64,000 nt of DNA from JAAYYY01 sp964602995 (GTDB lineage Bacteria; Chloroflexota; Anaerolineae; Promineifilales; Promineifilaceae), in NCBI GenBank assembly GCA_964602995.1, contig CAZRTM010000004.1:18285-82284 (forward strand). Direction: 5' to 3'. The translations under genes and the position numbers were made by a program. The notes under the pieces were generated by a model. That model worked only from the letters and a program-made list of their open reading frames with translations. It did no database searches and was not told the DNA's origin. The first letter of the stretch is position 1. The number at the start of each line of letters is the position of its first letter. This document shows positions 25,289 to 34,377 of the stretch, piece after piece.

Positions 25289-25906
25289 ATGAAGGTTTTA
25301 CTACGAGAAGATGTTGACAACCTGGGTTATGCTGGAGAAATACATGACGTTGCCGATGGCTACGGGCGCAATTATCTACTGCCGCGTGGTCTGGCCGTCC
25401 TCGCTACCCCGGGTGTCCTGAAGCAGGCCGCTGCATGGCGCGAGCGGGCAGCAGCGCGCCGTGCCGAACAGCGCGCTGTGTATGAAGAACTGACTGAGAA
25501 AATCAACGGCATGCACCTTGTCTTCTATGCAAAAGCCGGTGAAACGGGCCGCCTCTATGGCTCTGTGACCATGATGGACGTCGCCGAACGCCTCAATGAA
25601 GAGATAGGCGCTGACATTGACCGCCGCAAGTTCAACAGCCAGCCGCTGCGCGAATTGGGCGAGCACCGCGTGACCATTCACCTGGACCGCGACTTCCACC
25701 CGCAAATTGTCGTCCACGTCCATCCGGAAGGGGACGACGCCGAGGAAGTTGCTGAAGCAGAAGTTTCTGAAACAGAAGTAGAAGAAGCAGAAGTAGAAGA
25801 AGCTGTAGCGGAAGTAGAAGAAAGCGCCGAGGCCGTTGAAGAAGCAGTAGAGGCCACGGAGACCGCCGACGAAAGCGAAGAGGCTGCCGAAGAAGTCACC
25901 GAGTAA
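25289..25906 (+). CDS. rplI: 50S ribosomal protein L9 with acidic C-terminal tail
   Basis: 205 residues from ATG 25289; the frame is open further left but L9 proteins begin MKVxLxEDVxNLG, as here. The N-terminal rRNA-binding domain (GEIHDVADGYGRNYLLPRGLA), connecting helix (50-72) and C-terminal domain (KAGETGRLYGSVTMMDVAERL) are complete by about residue 147. About 58 residues of nearly pure Glu/Ala/Val repeats (EVEEAEVEEAV-type) follow, absent from the usual 148-150-residue protein. L9 binds 23S rRNA at the base of L1 and limits frameshifting. The gene stands without rpsF, ssb or rpsR, its common partners, and ends at a probable terminator. Confidence 0.93.
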   Translation: MKVLLREDVDNLGYAGEIHDVADGYGRNYLLPRGLAVLATPGVLKQAAAWRERAAARRAEQRAVYEELTEKINGMHLVFYAKAGETGRLYGSVTMMDVAERLNEEIGADIDRRKFNSQPLRELGEHRVTIHLDRDFHPQIVVHVHPEGDDAEEVAEAEVSETEVEEAEVEEAVAEVEESAEAVEEAVEATETADESEEAAEEVTE

Positions 25907-25947
25907 AGGGCGCCTCTTGTATGTAGGCGATTTGTCACGTCCAGGCC

Positions 25948-25983
25948 GCGGTCGGTGGGCCGGTAGCTCACCAGCCGCTTTTT
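25948..25983 (+). terminator. Probable terminator after the L9 gene
   Basis: GCGGTCGGTG (25948-25957) pairs with CACCAGCCGC (25969-25978) with one mismatch and one wobble, followed by TTTTT at 25979-25983. Confidence 0.6.
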
Positions 25984-26018
25984 AACCAATTGACAATCGC
26001 CACAGGTCGTTATCACTA

Positions 26019-26957
26019 ATGATGGACGAACTGGGAACTATCTTGCGCGACGCGCGCGAGATGAAAGGTCTGACAGTGGCAGAGGTCCAGGAGCAGACGC
26101 GAATTAGCGCCTACTACCTGGAGGCAATGGAGCAAGGTGAATACCACCGGCTTCCTACGCCGGTTCATGCGCGAGGCTTCCTACGCAACTATGCGCGGTT
26201 CCTCGACCTGGACCCCGACCCGTTGCTTGAGCGGTACGAAGCCAGCAAGAACGGCCGGCCGCCGGCATCCAGCTCACAAGGGAGCGCCGGGTCTGAAGTA
26301 CTCACTTCCAATCCTGCGCAGCCATTTTTCAACCCTGTCAATATGGAATTGGACGGGAGCAGCGACGGTACCGAGTCGAAAGTTCGAGTCGTAATCATCG
26401 TCGCTCTGCTCATTACGATTGGTCTGGCCGCCAGCCGCTTCATCCCTATGATTCGCGGCGAGGGCGATGGGCGGGACAACCTGCCTCAGCTGATTGAAGC
26501 GCTTATGGCTTCTGACGATGAAGAGGAGCCAGATGCAGACAGCGCCGGCGGGGCCGCGCCCGAAGCCGGAATGACCCCGGTTGTTGGTGAATCCGTGAAC
26601 AGTGACTCGCCAATCATCCCCAGTGGGCGCAATGACCCGGCCGGTGTGGCAACCGATCAGGCCAACGCGCCGCCAACACAGATGCCGCTGCCGGCAACGA
26701 TGGATCGCGTCAACCTGCGCCTGGATATCAGCGAACGGACCTGGGTTCGCGTCACCATCGACGGTGAAGTCGTCCTGGAAGACCAGGTTGTGCGCGAAGA
26801 TGGGCCGTTTGAGTGGGAAGCCCAACAAGAGGCGCACCTGCTTACCGGTAATGCTGCCGGCGTCTTCGTTACCATTAACGGTCAGGATCTCGGGCGGCTG
26901 GGTGAACGTGGCGTTGTCGCCGAACAGACCTGGGCAACAACAGCCGCTGGCAACTGA
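26019..26957 (+). CDS. RodZ-like protein: HTH, membrane helix, DUF4115
   Basis: 312 residues. N-terminal Cro/C1-type helix-turn-helix (GTILRDAREMKGLTVAEVQEQTRISAYYLEAME, residues 5-40) with the RodZ-typical continuation PTPVHARGFLRNYARFLDLDP. A polar linker, one membrane helix (about 124-147) and, after an acidic/Pro linker, a C-terminal DUF4115 beta domain (RTWVRVTIDGEVVLEDQV, about 235-305) complete the RodZ layout. RodZ links MreB to the wall-elongation machinery in rods. No mre genes are nearby, and in filamentous or coccoid lineages the role may be different. It opens a plus-strand series running to 34.6 kb. Confidence 0.82.
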   Translation: MMDELGTILRDAREMKGLTVAEVQEQTRISAYYLEAMEQGEYHRLPTPVHARGFLRNYARFLDLDPDPLLERYEASKNGRPPASSSQGSAGSEVLTSNPAQPFFNPVNMELDGSSDGTESKVRVVIIVALLITIGLAASRFIPMIRGEGDGRDNLPQLIEALMASDDEEEPDADSAGGAAPEAGMTPVVGESVNSDSPIIPSGRNDPAGVATDQANAPPTQMPLPATMDRVNLRLDISERTWVRVTIDGEVVLEDQVVREDGPFEWEAQQEAHLLTGNAAGVFVTINGQDLGRLGERGVVAEQTWATTAAGN

Positions 26958-27034
26958 TTACAACCCGTTGTACAGCCGGAGAACATTGCTCCTTCTCCAC
27001 CCTAATCTAACCCATACTTCTTGCACCCACATTT

Positions 27035-28426
27035 ATGAGCAAACGTAAGGCGCAGAAGCAATTCTATTTGTTAAGCCTCGGCTGTAGCAAAAACACTGTC
27101 GATTCAGAAAGCATGGCAGCGCTTCTCGACAGGGCCGGATACGATAGCACCGGCAACGCCGACGAGGCTGGGGTGCTAATCGTCAATACCTGTGGCTTCA
27201 TCCAGGCCGCCAAGGAAGAGTCAATTGCTGCTCTGCGTGAGCTGGCCCAGGCAAAGCGACCAGACCAGTTGCTCATTGCCGCTGGCTGCCTTTCGCAACG
27301 CTACGGGCCTATGCTGGTGCAGGAAGTACCCCAGATTGACGGCGTCATCGGCACCCGGCGTTGGATGGACATCGTTCCCTTCGTGCGCAAATTGCGCCGC
27401 CGCAAGCATCCGCAGCCCATGTACCACCTGCCCGATGAGGCCCAGACCGTGGGCACAGACGAGCGCAACGTGTTGCGCATTGCGCCACAGGGCAGCACCT
27501 CTTACCTGAAGATCGCCGATGGCTGCCGCCGGCCCTGTGCCTTCTGCACCATTCCCGAAATCAAGGGCACCCTGGTCAGCCGGCCCATTGCTTCCATCGT
27601 GAACGAGGCGGTGGCTCTGCAAGAGGCCGGCATACGCGAAATTATCCTCATCGCTCAGGACACCACCGACTACGGTCACGACCTGGGCCTGAAGAATGGC
27701 CTGAGTAAGCTGCTGAACGAAATGGTCAAGGCCGCGCCGGACATCGACTGGATTCGCATCATGTATGCCTATCCTGGCTATGTCACCGATGAGCTGATCG
27801 AGATGATGGCCACGCACGAGCAGATATTACCCTACCTCGACATTCCACTGCAGCACGGCTCGCGTGAGACGTTGAAGCGCATGCGCCGCCCCGCCAACCT
27901 CGATTGGGTCCACAAAACCGTCGAGAAACTGCGAAGCGCAATGCCTGACCTCGCCATTCGCACCACCTTCATCGTTGGCTATCCCGGCGAAACGGATGAA
28001 GAGTTCGAGCAGCTAAAGCAGTTCGTTCGAGAGTTACGCTTCGACCGTGTCGGCGCCTTCACCTACTCCTACGAAGCGTCGACGCCCTCGGCCACCGTCT
28101 CCTGGCAGGTGCCGGATGAGGTGAAAGAAGCACGCCGCGATGAGCTGATGGAGCTGCAGCAACAGATTTCGCTGGAAAAGAATCAGGAGCAGGTTGGCCG
28201 CACTCTGCCCATTCTTGTAGACGGCTATGGTGATGGCGTCAGCATTGGCCGCACCTACCGCGACGCTCCCGAGATTGACGGTATGGTCTTCGTACCGGGC
28301 GAGCTACCGGTCGGTGAAATGGTACCCGTGGTGATTGACGGCGCGATGGTCTATGACCTCACGGCCCGGCCTGCGGGCTACAAAGCGGGCGAACTTACCA
28401 TTTCGCTTGACGACGTCACCGTCTGA
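27035..28426 (+). CDS. rimO: Ribosomal protein S12 methylthiotransferase RimO
   Basis: 463 residues. N-terminal UPF0004 domain with cysteines in SLGCSKNTVDSE, VNTCGFI and AAGCLSQRY for one 4Fe-4S cluster; radical-SAM motif CRRPCAFCTIP (CxxxCxxC) for the second; C-terminal TRAM domain (EQVGRTLPILVDGYGDGVSIGRTYRDAPEIDG). RimO rather than MiaB is indicated by the SLGCSKN start and the RTYRDAPEIDG TRAM signature. It adds a methylthio group to the conserved Asp of ribosomal protein S12. It lies 77 bases after the RodZ-like gene, an arrangement with RodZ that recurs in many bacteria. Confidence 0.93.
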   Translation: MSKRKAQKQFYLLSLGCSKNTVDSESMAALLDRAGYDSTGNADEAGVLIVNTCGFIQAAKEESIAALRELAQAKRPDQLLIAAGCLSQRYGPMLVQEVPQIDGVIGTRRWMDIVPFVRKLRRRKHPQPMYHLPDEAQTVGTDERNVLRIAPQGSTSYLKIADGCRRPCAFCTIPEIKGTLVSRPIASIVNEAVALQEAGIREIILIAQDTTDYGHDLGLKNGLSKLLNEMVKAAPDIDWIRIMYAYPGYVTDELIEMMATHEQILPYLDIPLQHGSRETLKRMRRPANLDWVHKTVEKLRSAMPDLAIRTTFIVGYPGETDEEFEQLKQFVRELRFDRVGAFTYSYEASTPSATVSWQVPDEVKEARRDELMELQQQISLEKNQEQVGRTLPILVDGYGDGVSIGRTYRDAPEIDGMVFVPGELPVGEMVPVVIDGAMVYDLTARPAGYKAGELTISLDDVTV

Positions 28427-28497
28427 CACCGGCCATGTTGCTCTTCAGCTATCCCATTCCACCCGCCCAAATCCAGGCCTAAGCTACGAAGGAACTG

Positions 28498-29037
28498 ATG
28501 CCCCAGTCACGCTTCACCTGGACTCTCCTTCTCATCAGTGCATTCTTCCTCGGCGTGGCCTGGATACTCTATTCGCGAGAACCAGTCGAAGAGATAAATC
28601 TGACCAGCGCTGAAGCGCCTGCGGTTGGCTATCGCGCCCCTGACTTCACCCTGCAAACCCTCTCCGGCGAACCGTTCACCCTATCTGACCAGCAGGGCCA
28701 ACCAGTCGTACTCAACTTCTGGGCCACCTGGTGCCCACCCTGCCGCGCCGAAATTCCGTTCTTCCAGGCCGCAAGCCGCAAGTACAACGGCCAGGTCATC
28801 ATCGCCGGCGTCGACGATGGCGAACCTGCCGATCGTGTGGCGCCTTTTGTGCGGGAGATGGGCATTACTTACCCCGTGCCGCTGGACGAAAGCGGCGAGA
28901 TAAGCCGCATTTACCGCGTCAGCTCACTGCCGGAAACGGTGTTCATTGACCGCAATGGCGTTGTGCAAAACATCCACCTTGGCATTATGAACCAGGCCAT
29001 GCTTGAGGAGCGCATCGGCCAGCTCCTGGAACCGTAA
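28498..29037 (+). CDS. TlpA/ResA-like membrane-anchored thioredoxin
   Basis: 179 residues. N-terminal signal anchor (7-25), then a redoxin fold with the active site WCPPC (Cys79, Cys82), the AlkD-like TLSGEPFTLSDQQGQ lead-in, and the cis-Pro loop SSLPETVFIDRNG. Such proteins reduce disulfides outside the membrane, for example in cytochrome c maturation. AAGGAACTG precedes the ATG. The next gene, an Lgt-like membrane protein, starts 31 bases on and may be co-expressed. Confidence 0.88.
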   Translation: MPQSRFTWTLLLISAFFLGVAWILYSREPVEEINLTSAEAPAVGYRAPDFTLQTLSGEPFTLSDQQGQPVVLNFWATWCPPCRAEIPFFQAASRKYNGQVIIAGVDDGEPADRVAPFVREMGITYPVPLDESGEISRIYRVSSLPETVFIDRNGVVQNIHLGIMNQAMLEERIGQLLEP

Positions 29038-29068
29038 CCGTAGCCCTCACGTACACGGACAAAGAGAT

Positions 29069-29803
29069 ATGTTGCCCACACTGAACATCGGCCCCCTGGC
29101 CATTCCCACCGGAGGACTGGTTTACATCCTCGGCATCTGGCTGACTCTGTTCGCCGTGGAAAAGGCGGCCGGCCTGCTGGAGCTGCGCATCAACGACGTC
29201 TACAACCTGGCAACCGTAGCCCTGGCCGTTGGTTTTGTCACCGCTCGCCTCGCCTTTGTCGTCACCTACTGGAGCGCCTACGAAGATAACCTGTTAGGCA
29301 TTGTCTGGCCCCTGAATGCTGGCTTCAACGTCTGGGCAGGGTTAATGGGCGGGGTTGCAGCTGGTTTCTTCTATGGACGGGCCAAACGGTTGCAGCCTGA
29401 TAGTACGCTGGACGCCCTGGCTCCCGGCCTGCTTGTGGCGCTCATGACCGTTAGCCTGGCCGACATGCTGGCCGGGCCAGGGTACGGCACAGAAGCAGAT
29501 CTGCTGTGGAGCGTCAACCTCTTTGGCATCCAACGCCATCCGGTTCAGCTCTATGAGCTACTTATTGGCGCCGTCACCCTCCTCGCCTGGCTCTACCTTG
29601 CGCGGCGGCCCCACCACCCGGCGCAGCCATTTCTGGCGGCAGTTGCCATCTACAGCGCCGGCCGCCTGTTCGTTGATACCTTCCGCGCCAACGCCTGGCT
29701 AACCGCCAGTGGTTACCACATTTTGCAAATTATCGCCCTGATCATCTTGCTGGCAGCGCTCTTTTTGCTAGGCCGGCGCGCCAAAATCGTAGAACTCGAC
29801 TGA
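29069..29803 (+). CDS. Lgt-like membrane protein lacking the catalytic signature
   Basis: 244 residues from ATG 29069. Seven hydrophobic segments and the order of conserved parts follow prolipoprotein diacylglyceryl transferase: an N-terminal strand-plus-helix (IPTGGLVYILGIWLTLF), GFNVWAGLMGGVAAGFFYGRAK and RHPVQLYE. The Lgt hallmark GRxGNFxNxExxGxPT is missing; the same place reads LADMLAGPGYGTEADL. A complete Lgt is encoded at 44.4-45.6 kb, so this paralogue is either a different enzyme or inactive. Its association with a TlpA-like thioredoxin upstream suggests a redox-related membrane role, which is speculative. Confidence 0.7.
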   Translation: MLPTLNIGPLAIPTGGLVYILGIWLTLFAVEKAAGLLELRINDVYNLATVALAVGFVTARLAFVVTYWSAYEDNLLGIVWPLNAGFNVWAGLMGGVAAGFFYGRAKRLQPDSTLDALAPGLLVALMTVSLADMLAGPGYGTEADLLWSVNLFGIQRHPVQLYELLIGAVTLLAWLYLARRPHHPAQPFLAAVAIYSAGRLFVDTFRANAWLTASGYHILQIIALIILLAALFLLGRRAKIVELD

Positions 29804-29819
29804 AAACAGCTCAAACATC

Positions 29820-29848
29820 TTGCCAAGAGGGATCGAAACGGGTACCAT
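29820..29848 (+). promoter_or_regulatory. Candidate promoter before the acidic-tailed protein and metG
   Basis: TTGCCA (29820-29825), 17-bp spacer, TACCAT (29843-29848), 32 bases before the next ATG. The -10 is only a partial match. Confidence 0.3.
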
Positions 29849-29880
29849 GCAGGCCGAATCCATCCAGGCAGGAAAGTGAA

Positions 29881-30567
29881 ATGTTTGAACTAAATGGAAC
29901 ATATGCCAATCGGAAAGGGAAATACACAGTCATCGCGGTTGATCCTCCCCGGATGACGGTTCGCTACGAGGACGGGACGACAGCGGAGTTGAATATGGCC
30001 ATTCAGGCTCGCATCTGGGAGAACATCCTGAGCGAGGAAGAAGCACGGGCGGCCAACCGTATGGCGCGACAGCAACGGGCAGGCCGGGACACCAACTTCT
30101 TTATCAAGTCCCTGAGCATGGTCGCCGAGGAGGATCTGACCATCCCCGGCTGGCGCGAGCGCGTAATCGTCGTTGGCCCCTCTGGACCCGCCATGAAAGC
30201 GGGCGACCGCGTCCTGTTCTACGCAGTTGAGGATCAGGTATTCTTTGCCGTAGCCACCATCACCGGCCCACCCACAGATACTGTGCCCAAAGGGTTCTTC
30301 TACCCTGAGGGAGAGGCCGAGAAGTTACAGTTCTATCCGATTGATCTCGACGAACATACCTACAACCTCGATACTGCGGTTGACCTCGATTCGGTTGAGT
30401 TCGAATCGGTCTCTAACTATAGGAAAAGCCTGCAGAAAGCAGATACATTCCTGCAGATTGACGAAGATGATTTTGAGCTTGTGGCCGAACTACTCACTGA
30501 AGTGACTGAAGAGGAAGAAGAGGAGTTCGAAGACGAAGAAGAGGAGGAAGAGGATTACGAGGAATAA
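29881..30567 (+). CDS. Unknown protein with acidic tail, upstream of metG
   Basis: 228 residues; no family recognised. The start (FELNGTYANRKGKYTVIAVDPPRMTVRYEDGTTAELN) looks like a small beta barrel. The centre (GPAMKAGDRVLFYAVEDQVFFAVATITG) has a PUA/EVE-like flavour that I cannot confirm. The last 25 residues are almost all Glu/Asp. AGGAAAGTGAA precedes the ATG. Only one base separates its stop from the metG start, so the two are translationally coupled. A nucleic-acid or translation link is possible from the context, not shown. Confidence 0.7.
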   Translation: MFELNGTYANRKGKYTVIAVDPPRMTVRYEDGTTAELNMAIQARIWENILSEEEARAANRMARQQRAGRDTNFFIKSLSMVAEEDLTIPGWRERVIVVGPSGPAMKAGDRVLFYAVEDQVFFAVATITGPPTDTVPKGFFYPEGEAEKLQFYPIDLDEHTYNLDTAVDLDSVEFESVSNYRKSLQKADTFLQIDEDDFELVAELLTEVTEEEEEEFEDEEEEEEDYEE

Positions 30568-30568
30568 C

Positions 30569-32353
30569 GTGAAAAATGCCGAAAATATCCTGGTGTGCGT
30601 GGCCTGGCCCTACGCCAACGCTGACATTCACCAGGGAAACGTAACCGGATCCTATCTCCCGGCCGATATTTACGCTCGCTACCATCGCCTGCGGGGCAAC
30701 AACGTCCTGATGGTCTCAGGCTCGGACAGTCACGGCACCCCGGTGACGGTGAAAGCTGAGGAGGAAGGTAAGTCAGCAGAAGAAGTTTTCCGCTACTACC
30801 ACAGCCGCTTCCTGGAGCTGTTCCAGAAACTGGGCCTCAGCTACGACCTGTTCACCCACACCGATACCGAGAATCACTGCCAGGTTTCGCAAGACATTTT
30901 TCTAGCCTTGCTCGAGAACGGCTACCTCTATCGCCAGGTGACGGAGCAGATGTATTCGCCAGCGTCCGACCGCTTTCTGCCGGACCGCTACGTCGAGGGC
31001 ACCTGCCCCAACTGCGGCTACACCAGCGCCCGCGGCGATCAATGCGACAACTGCAACACCCTCTTTGCCAGTGCAGCGGAGCTAATCAACCCGCGCAGTA
31101 AGCTGGACGATAGCGCCCTGGAGCTGCGCGAGACGGAGCATTTCTTCATCGATCTGCCCAAGATTGCCGAGAATGGCCTTGCTGACTGGATTTCGCAAGA
31201 CAAGGAACATTGGCGCCCACAGGTTATCAATTTTGCCCGTAACCTGATCCTGGAAGAAGGGCTGCAAGGGCGAGCAGTCACCCGCGACATGGACTGGGGA
31301 ATCCCGGTCCCCGTCGAGGGCTTCGAACACAAGGTGCTCTATGTCTGGTTCGAGGCAGTCATTGGCTATCTTTCAGCGACCATCGAGTGGGCCAAGAACC
31401 AGGGCCAGCCGGAAGTGTGGAAATCGTGGTGGTACGACGAGGACGCACGCACCGTTTACTTCATCGGCAAAGACAACATTCCCTTCCACGCCGTCATCTG
31501 GCCCGCGCAGCTCATCGGGGTGCAGCGCCTCTATGAAGAGGATGAATCGAAACGGCTGAACCTGCCCTACGACGTCCCGGCTAACGAGTTTATGAATATG
31601 GAAGGAGAGAAGATCAGTGGCAGCCGAAGCTGGGGGGTGTGGATGCTCGACGCCCTCGAACGCCATGATCCCGACCCGCTGCGCTACTATCTGACCGCCA
31701 CCATGCCCGAGACGCGGGACAGCGACTGGAGCTGGGAAGGCTACATCGCGCGCAATAACAACGAGCTGGTCGCCAACTGGGGCAACCTGGTGCACCGTGT
31801 GCTGAACATGACCCGGCGCTATTTTGACGGCGCTGTCCCCGAGCCCGGAGACCTCCGTGATGCAGATAAAGCATTGCTGGAGACAATCGACGAAGGCTTT
31901 ACGACCGTGGGCAACTATTTTGACGCCTGCAAGTTCCGCGCCGCCGCCTCAGAAGCGATGGCTCTGGCGACGCGTGTGAACCAGTATCTGGAAGAGATGA
32001 GCCCCTGGAAAACGGCCAAAACGGACAGGGAAGCGACGGCGCAAACCCTTTACACAGCAATACAGGCCATCAATGGGCTTAAAATCGTCTTTGCTCCCAT
32101 TTTGCCTTTCACCAGCCAGCAGCTGCACGAGCTTCTGGGCGAAGAAACGCAGCTCTTCGGGGAACAAAAGATTGTCACGTATGCAGAATCGGAGCAGGAA
32201 CATATCGCATTGACCTATGACGCGCAGCAAGCGGTGGGCCAGTGGAAGCGGGAAGAAATCCCTGCTGGCCGCCAACTGGAGCAACCCACGCCGCTCTTCC
32301 AAAAACTGGAAGAAAGCGTTGCAGAGGAAGAATTGAGCAACCTGGGTCGCTAG
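30569..32353 (+). CDS. metG: Methionyl-tRNA synthetase
   Basis: 594 residues, GTG start directly after the preceding stop codon. Class I landmarks: WPYANADIHQGN (the HIGH-equivalent, residues 13-24), a zinc knuckle CPNCGYTSARGDQCDNC (about 142-158), the KMSKS-equivalent MEGEKISGSRSWG, and an anticodon-binding helical domain (WGNLVHRVLNMTRRYF). It charges initiator and elongator tRNA-Met. There is no C-terminal Trbp111-like tRNA-binding domain. Length is normal for the short bacterial form. An O-methyltransferase gene follows ten bases on. Confidence 0.96.
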   Translation: MKNAENILVCVAWPYANADIHQGNVTGSYLPADIYARYHRLRGNNVLMVSGSDSHGTPVTVKAEEEGKSAEEVFRYYHSRFLELFQKLGLSYDLFTHTDTENHCQVSQDIFLALLENGYLYRQVTEQMYSPASDRFLPDRYVEGTCPNCGYTSARGDQCDNCNTLFASAAELINPRSKLDDSALELRETEHFFIDLPKIAENGLADWISQDKEHWRPQVINFARNLILEEGLQGRAVTRDMDWGIPVPVEGFEHKVLYVWFEAVIGYLSATIEWAKNQGQPEVWKSWWYDEDARTVYFIGKDNIPFHAVIWPAQLIGVQRLYEEDESKRLNLPYDVPANEFMNMEGEKISGSRSWGVWMLDALERHDPDPLRYYLTATMPETRDSDWSWEGYIARNNNELVANWGNLVHRVLNMTRRYFDGAVPEPGDLRDADKALLETIDEGFTTVGNYFDACKFRAAASEAMALATRVNQYLEEMSPWKTAKTDREATAQTLYTAIQAINGLKIVFAPILPFTSQQLHELLGEETQLFGEQKIVTYAESEQEHIALTYDAQQAVGQWKREEIPAGRQLEQPTPLFQKLEESVAEEELSNLGR

Positions 32354-32363
32354 GAGGGATGCA

Positions 32364-32999
32364 ATGACCTACAACAACGAACAACTGAGCGCCTACCTGG
32401 AGGGACTGGTTCCCGAGCGGCCGGCCGAGATGCAAAAGATGGAAACATATGCCGCCGAGCATCGCTTCCCCATCATCGGCCCTGCCGCCGGCTACTACTG
32501 CTACATGACAGCCCGCATCACCAACGCGCAACGCATCTTTGAGATGGGTTCTGGCTACGGCTACTCTACCGCCTGGTTCGCCCGCGCTGTGCAGGAGAAC
32601 GGTGGTGGTGAAGTGCACCACGTCGTCTGGGATGAAGAACTCTCCCAACGCGCCCGCGGCCATCTGGCGGCGCTGGGTTTCGACGGTCTGATTAAATACC
32701 AGGTCAGCGAAGCGATCCAGGCCCTGCGCGAGACGGAAGGCCCCTTCGACATCATATTCAATGACATCAACAAAGACGGTTATCCTGAATCGCTGGCCGT
32801 AATCGAAGAAAAGCTGCGACCTGGCGGTGTCTTAATTATTGACAACATGATCTGGAGCGGGCGCGTCTTCGATGAGAGCAACAATGAGGAGTCAACCGAA
32901 GCCATTCGCGAGACCACAGAGCGGCTCACCAGCAGCGACCAGTGGATTTCCTCCCTCATACCGATCCGCGACGGTCTGATCGTCGCCTATAAGAAATAA
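32364..32999 (+). CDS. SAM-dependent O-methyltransferase (class I)
   Basis: 211 residues of the CCoAOMT-like O-methyltransferase family. Motif I reads RIFEMGSGYGYSTAWFARA (about 53-70), with FDIIFNDINKDGYPESL for the metal-binding DxxK-region and GGVLIIDNMIWSGRVFD at the post-I site, both characteristic of cation-dependent catechol-type enzymes. AGGAGG lies seven bases before ATG 32364. Natural substrate is unknown. It is probably co-transcribed with metG, which lies ten bases upstream. Confidence 0.88.
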   Translation: MTYNNEQLSAYLEGLVPERPAEMQKMETYAAEHRFPIIGPAAGYYCYMTARITNAQRIFEMGSGYGYSTAWFARAVQENGGGEVHHVVWDEELSQRARGHLAALGFDGLIKYQVSEAIQALRETEGPFDIIFNDINKDGYPESLAVIEEKLRPGGVLIIDNMIWSGRVFDESNNEESTEAIRETTERLTSSDQWISSLIPIRDGLIVAYKK

Positions 33000-33016
33000 T
33001 CAGGCTCATTAGAGCC

Positions 33017-34360
33017 ATGCGCCACTTACTACCACTCCTGCTTCTGCTCGCCGCCTATCTGGCGGCGGGCTTCCTTTTTGCCACCCGCACCCCGGCGTGG
33101 CAGGCTCCCGACGAGCCGGCTCACTACAATTACATTCGCCAGCTCAGCGAAGGGCACTTTCCGGTTATTGAGCCGCAGGATTACGACGAAGCGTACCGCA
33201 GCGAAGCGGTCTCGGCGCGTTTTGCCCCACCCTATTCCATTGACCCGCTGACCTACGAAGATTGGCAGCCTCCCCTATACTATCTGCTGCAAACACCGCT
33301 GTTTATGCTGACCAACGGCGAGCTTGTGCCCTTGCGGCTGATGAATCTGCTCATTGGCGCAGTCACTGTGGCCCTTGCTTATGGCATCGGGCGGCTGTTG
33401 TGGCCTGGGCGCAGCTGGCTGGCGCTTCTTGTCGCCGCCTTTGTCGCCTTGCTACCCCAACACCTGGCTCTGCTCGCTTCCGTGAACAACGACAGTCTGG
33501 CGGAGCTGATCATCGCTGCCATTCTGTGGCTGATCATCCGGCAAACGCAGGGAGAAGCAGAGGCCAGCGCAGGCCGAATCTGGCTCTATAGCGGCGTCCT
33601 GTTGGGGTTGGGGTTTCTGACCAAAGCCACCGTCTACATCATGGCTCCTGTCCTGACCCTGGCCCTGCTCTGGCACTACCAGAGCCGGCAGTGGACAATC
33701 CCTCTCCTTGTCCGCAACGGACTTTTCGTTTTTGAGCCTGCGTTTATGTTGGGGTTGGCCTGGTGGGTGCGCAATCTGCTCGTCTATCCCGGCTTCGACC
33801 CGCTGGCTACTCGCGCTCATGATAACATCGTCGTGGGCCAGGTGCGGACTGCCGAATGGCTGGCCACCTACGGCGTGGCAGGCACCACCCAACGCTTCCT
33901 GCAGACGACGTTTCAGAGCTTTTGGGGGCAGTTTGGCTGGATGGGCGTGGTCATGGACCGCCGCATCTACCTGCTGCTGCTCCTCTTCTCACTGGCGGTG
34001 CTGGCAGGCTTCCTCTGGGCGCTGGCCAGCTGGTGGCGCAGAGCCGGTGACGCAAACTCTGTCAGCCGTGGCAGCGCCCTCATTCTGGCCGCGACTTTTA
34101 TCTTCAGCCTGCTCGTCTACCTCGGCTACAACGTCACTTTCGTGCAACATCAGGGCCGCTATCTGTTCCCGGCTCTCATTCCCATCGCCGTCGCCGTGGC
34201 CATAGGGCTTAAGAGCTGGCTGCGGCCCCTGGAGACGCGAATTCCGCCAATAAGGATTCGCGCCGGCCCGCTCTTCGCCGCCCTCTTTACCCTGGGCCTG
34301 CTGGCGCTCGACCTCTTTGCCCTGTATAACTTCATCATACCCCAACTGACCACCCCTTGA
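33017..34360 (+). CDS. DUF2142/GT-C-like polytopic membrane protein
   Basis: 447 residues with ten or more hydrophobic helices. The first external loop carries WQAPDEPAHYNYIRQL and later WQPPLYYLLQTPLF, the signature of DUF2142/PMT-like membrane proteins whose acidic first loop acts in polyprenyl-linked sugar transfer. It may therefore be a membrane glycosyltransferase of the GT-C type, but donor and acceptor are unknown. It follows the O-methyltransferase by 17 bases. Two cytoplasmic family-2 glycosyltransferases are encoded convergently close by, which supports a surface-glycan theme. Confidence 0.75.
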   Translation: MRHLLPLLLLLAAYLAAGFLFATRTPAWQAPDEPAHYNYIRQLSEGHFPVIEPQDYDEAYRSEAVSARFAPPYSIDPLTYEDWQPPLYYLLQTPLFMLTNGELVPLRLMNLLIGAVTVALAYGIGRLLWPGRSWLALLVAAFVALLPQHLALLASVNNDSLAELIIAAILWLIIRQTQGEAEASAGRIWLYSGVLLGLGFLTKATVYIMAPVLTLALLWHYQSRQWTIPLLVRNGLFVFEPAFMLGLAWWVRNLLVYPGFDPLATRAHDNIVVGQVRTAEWLATYGVAGTTQRFLQTTFQSFWGQFGWMGVVMDRRIYLLLLLFSLAVLAGFLWALASWWRRAGDANSVSRGSALILAATFIFSLLVYLGYNVTFVQHQGRYLFPALIPIAVAVAIGLKSWLRPLETRIPPIRIRAGPLFAALFTLGLLALDLFALYNFIIPQLTTP

Positions 34361-34377
34361 GCCAGAAGGAGCCTCTT

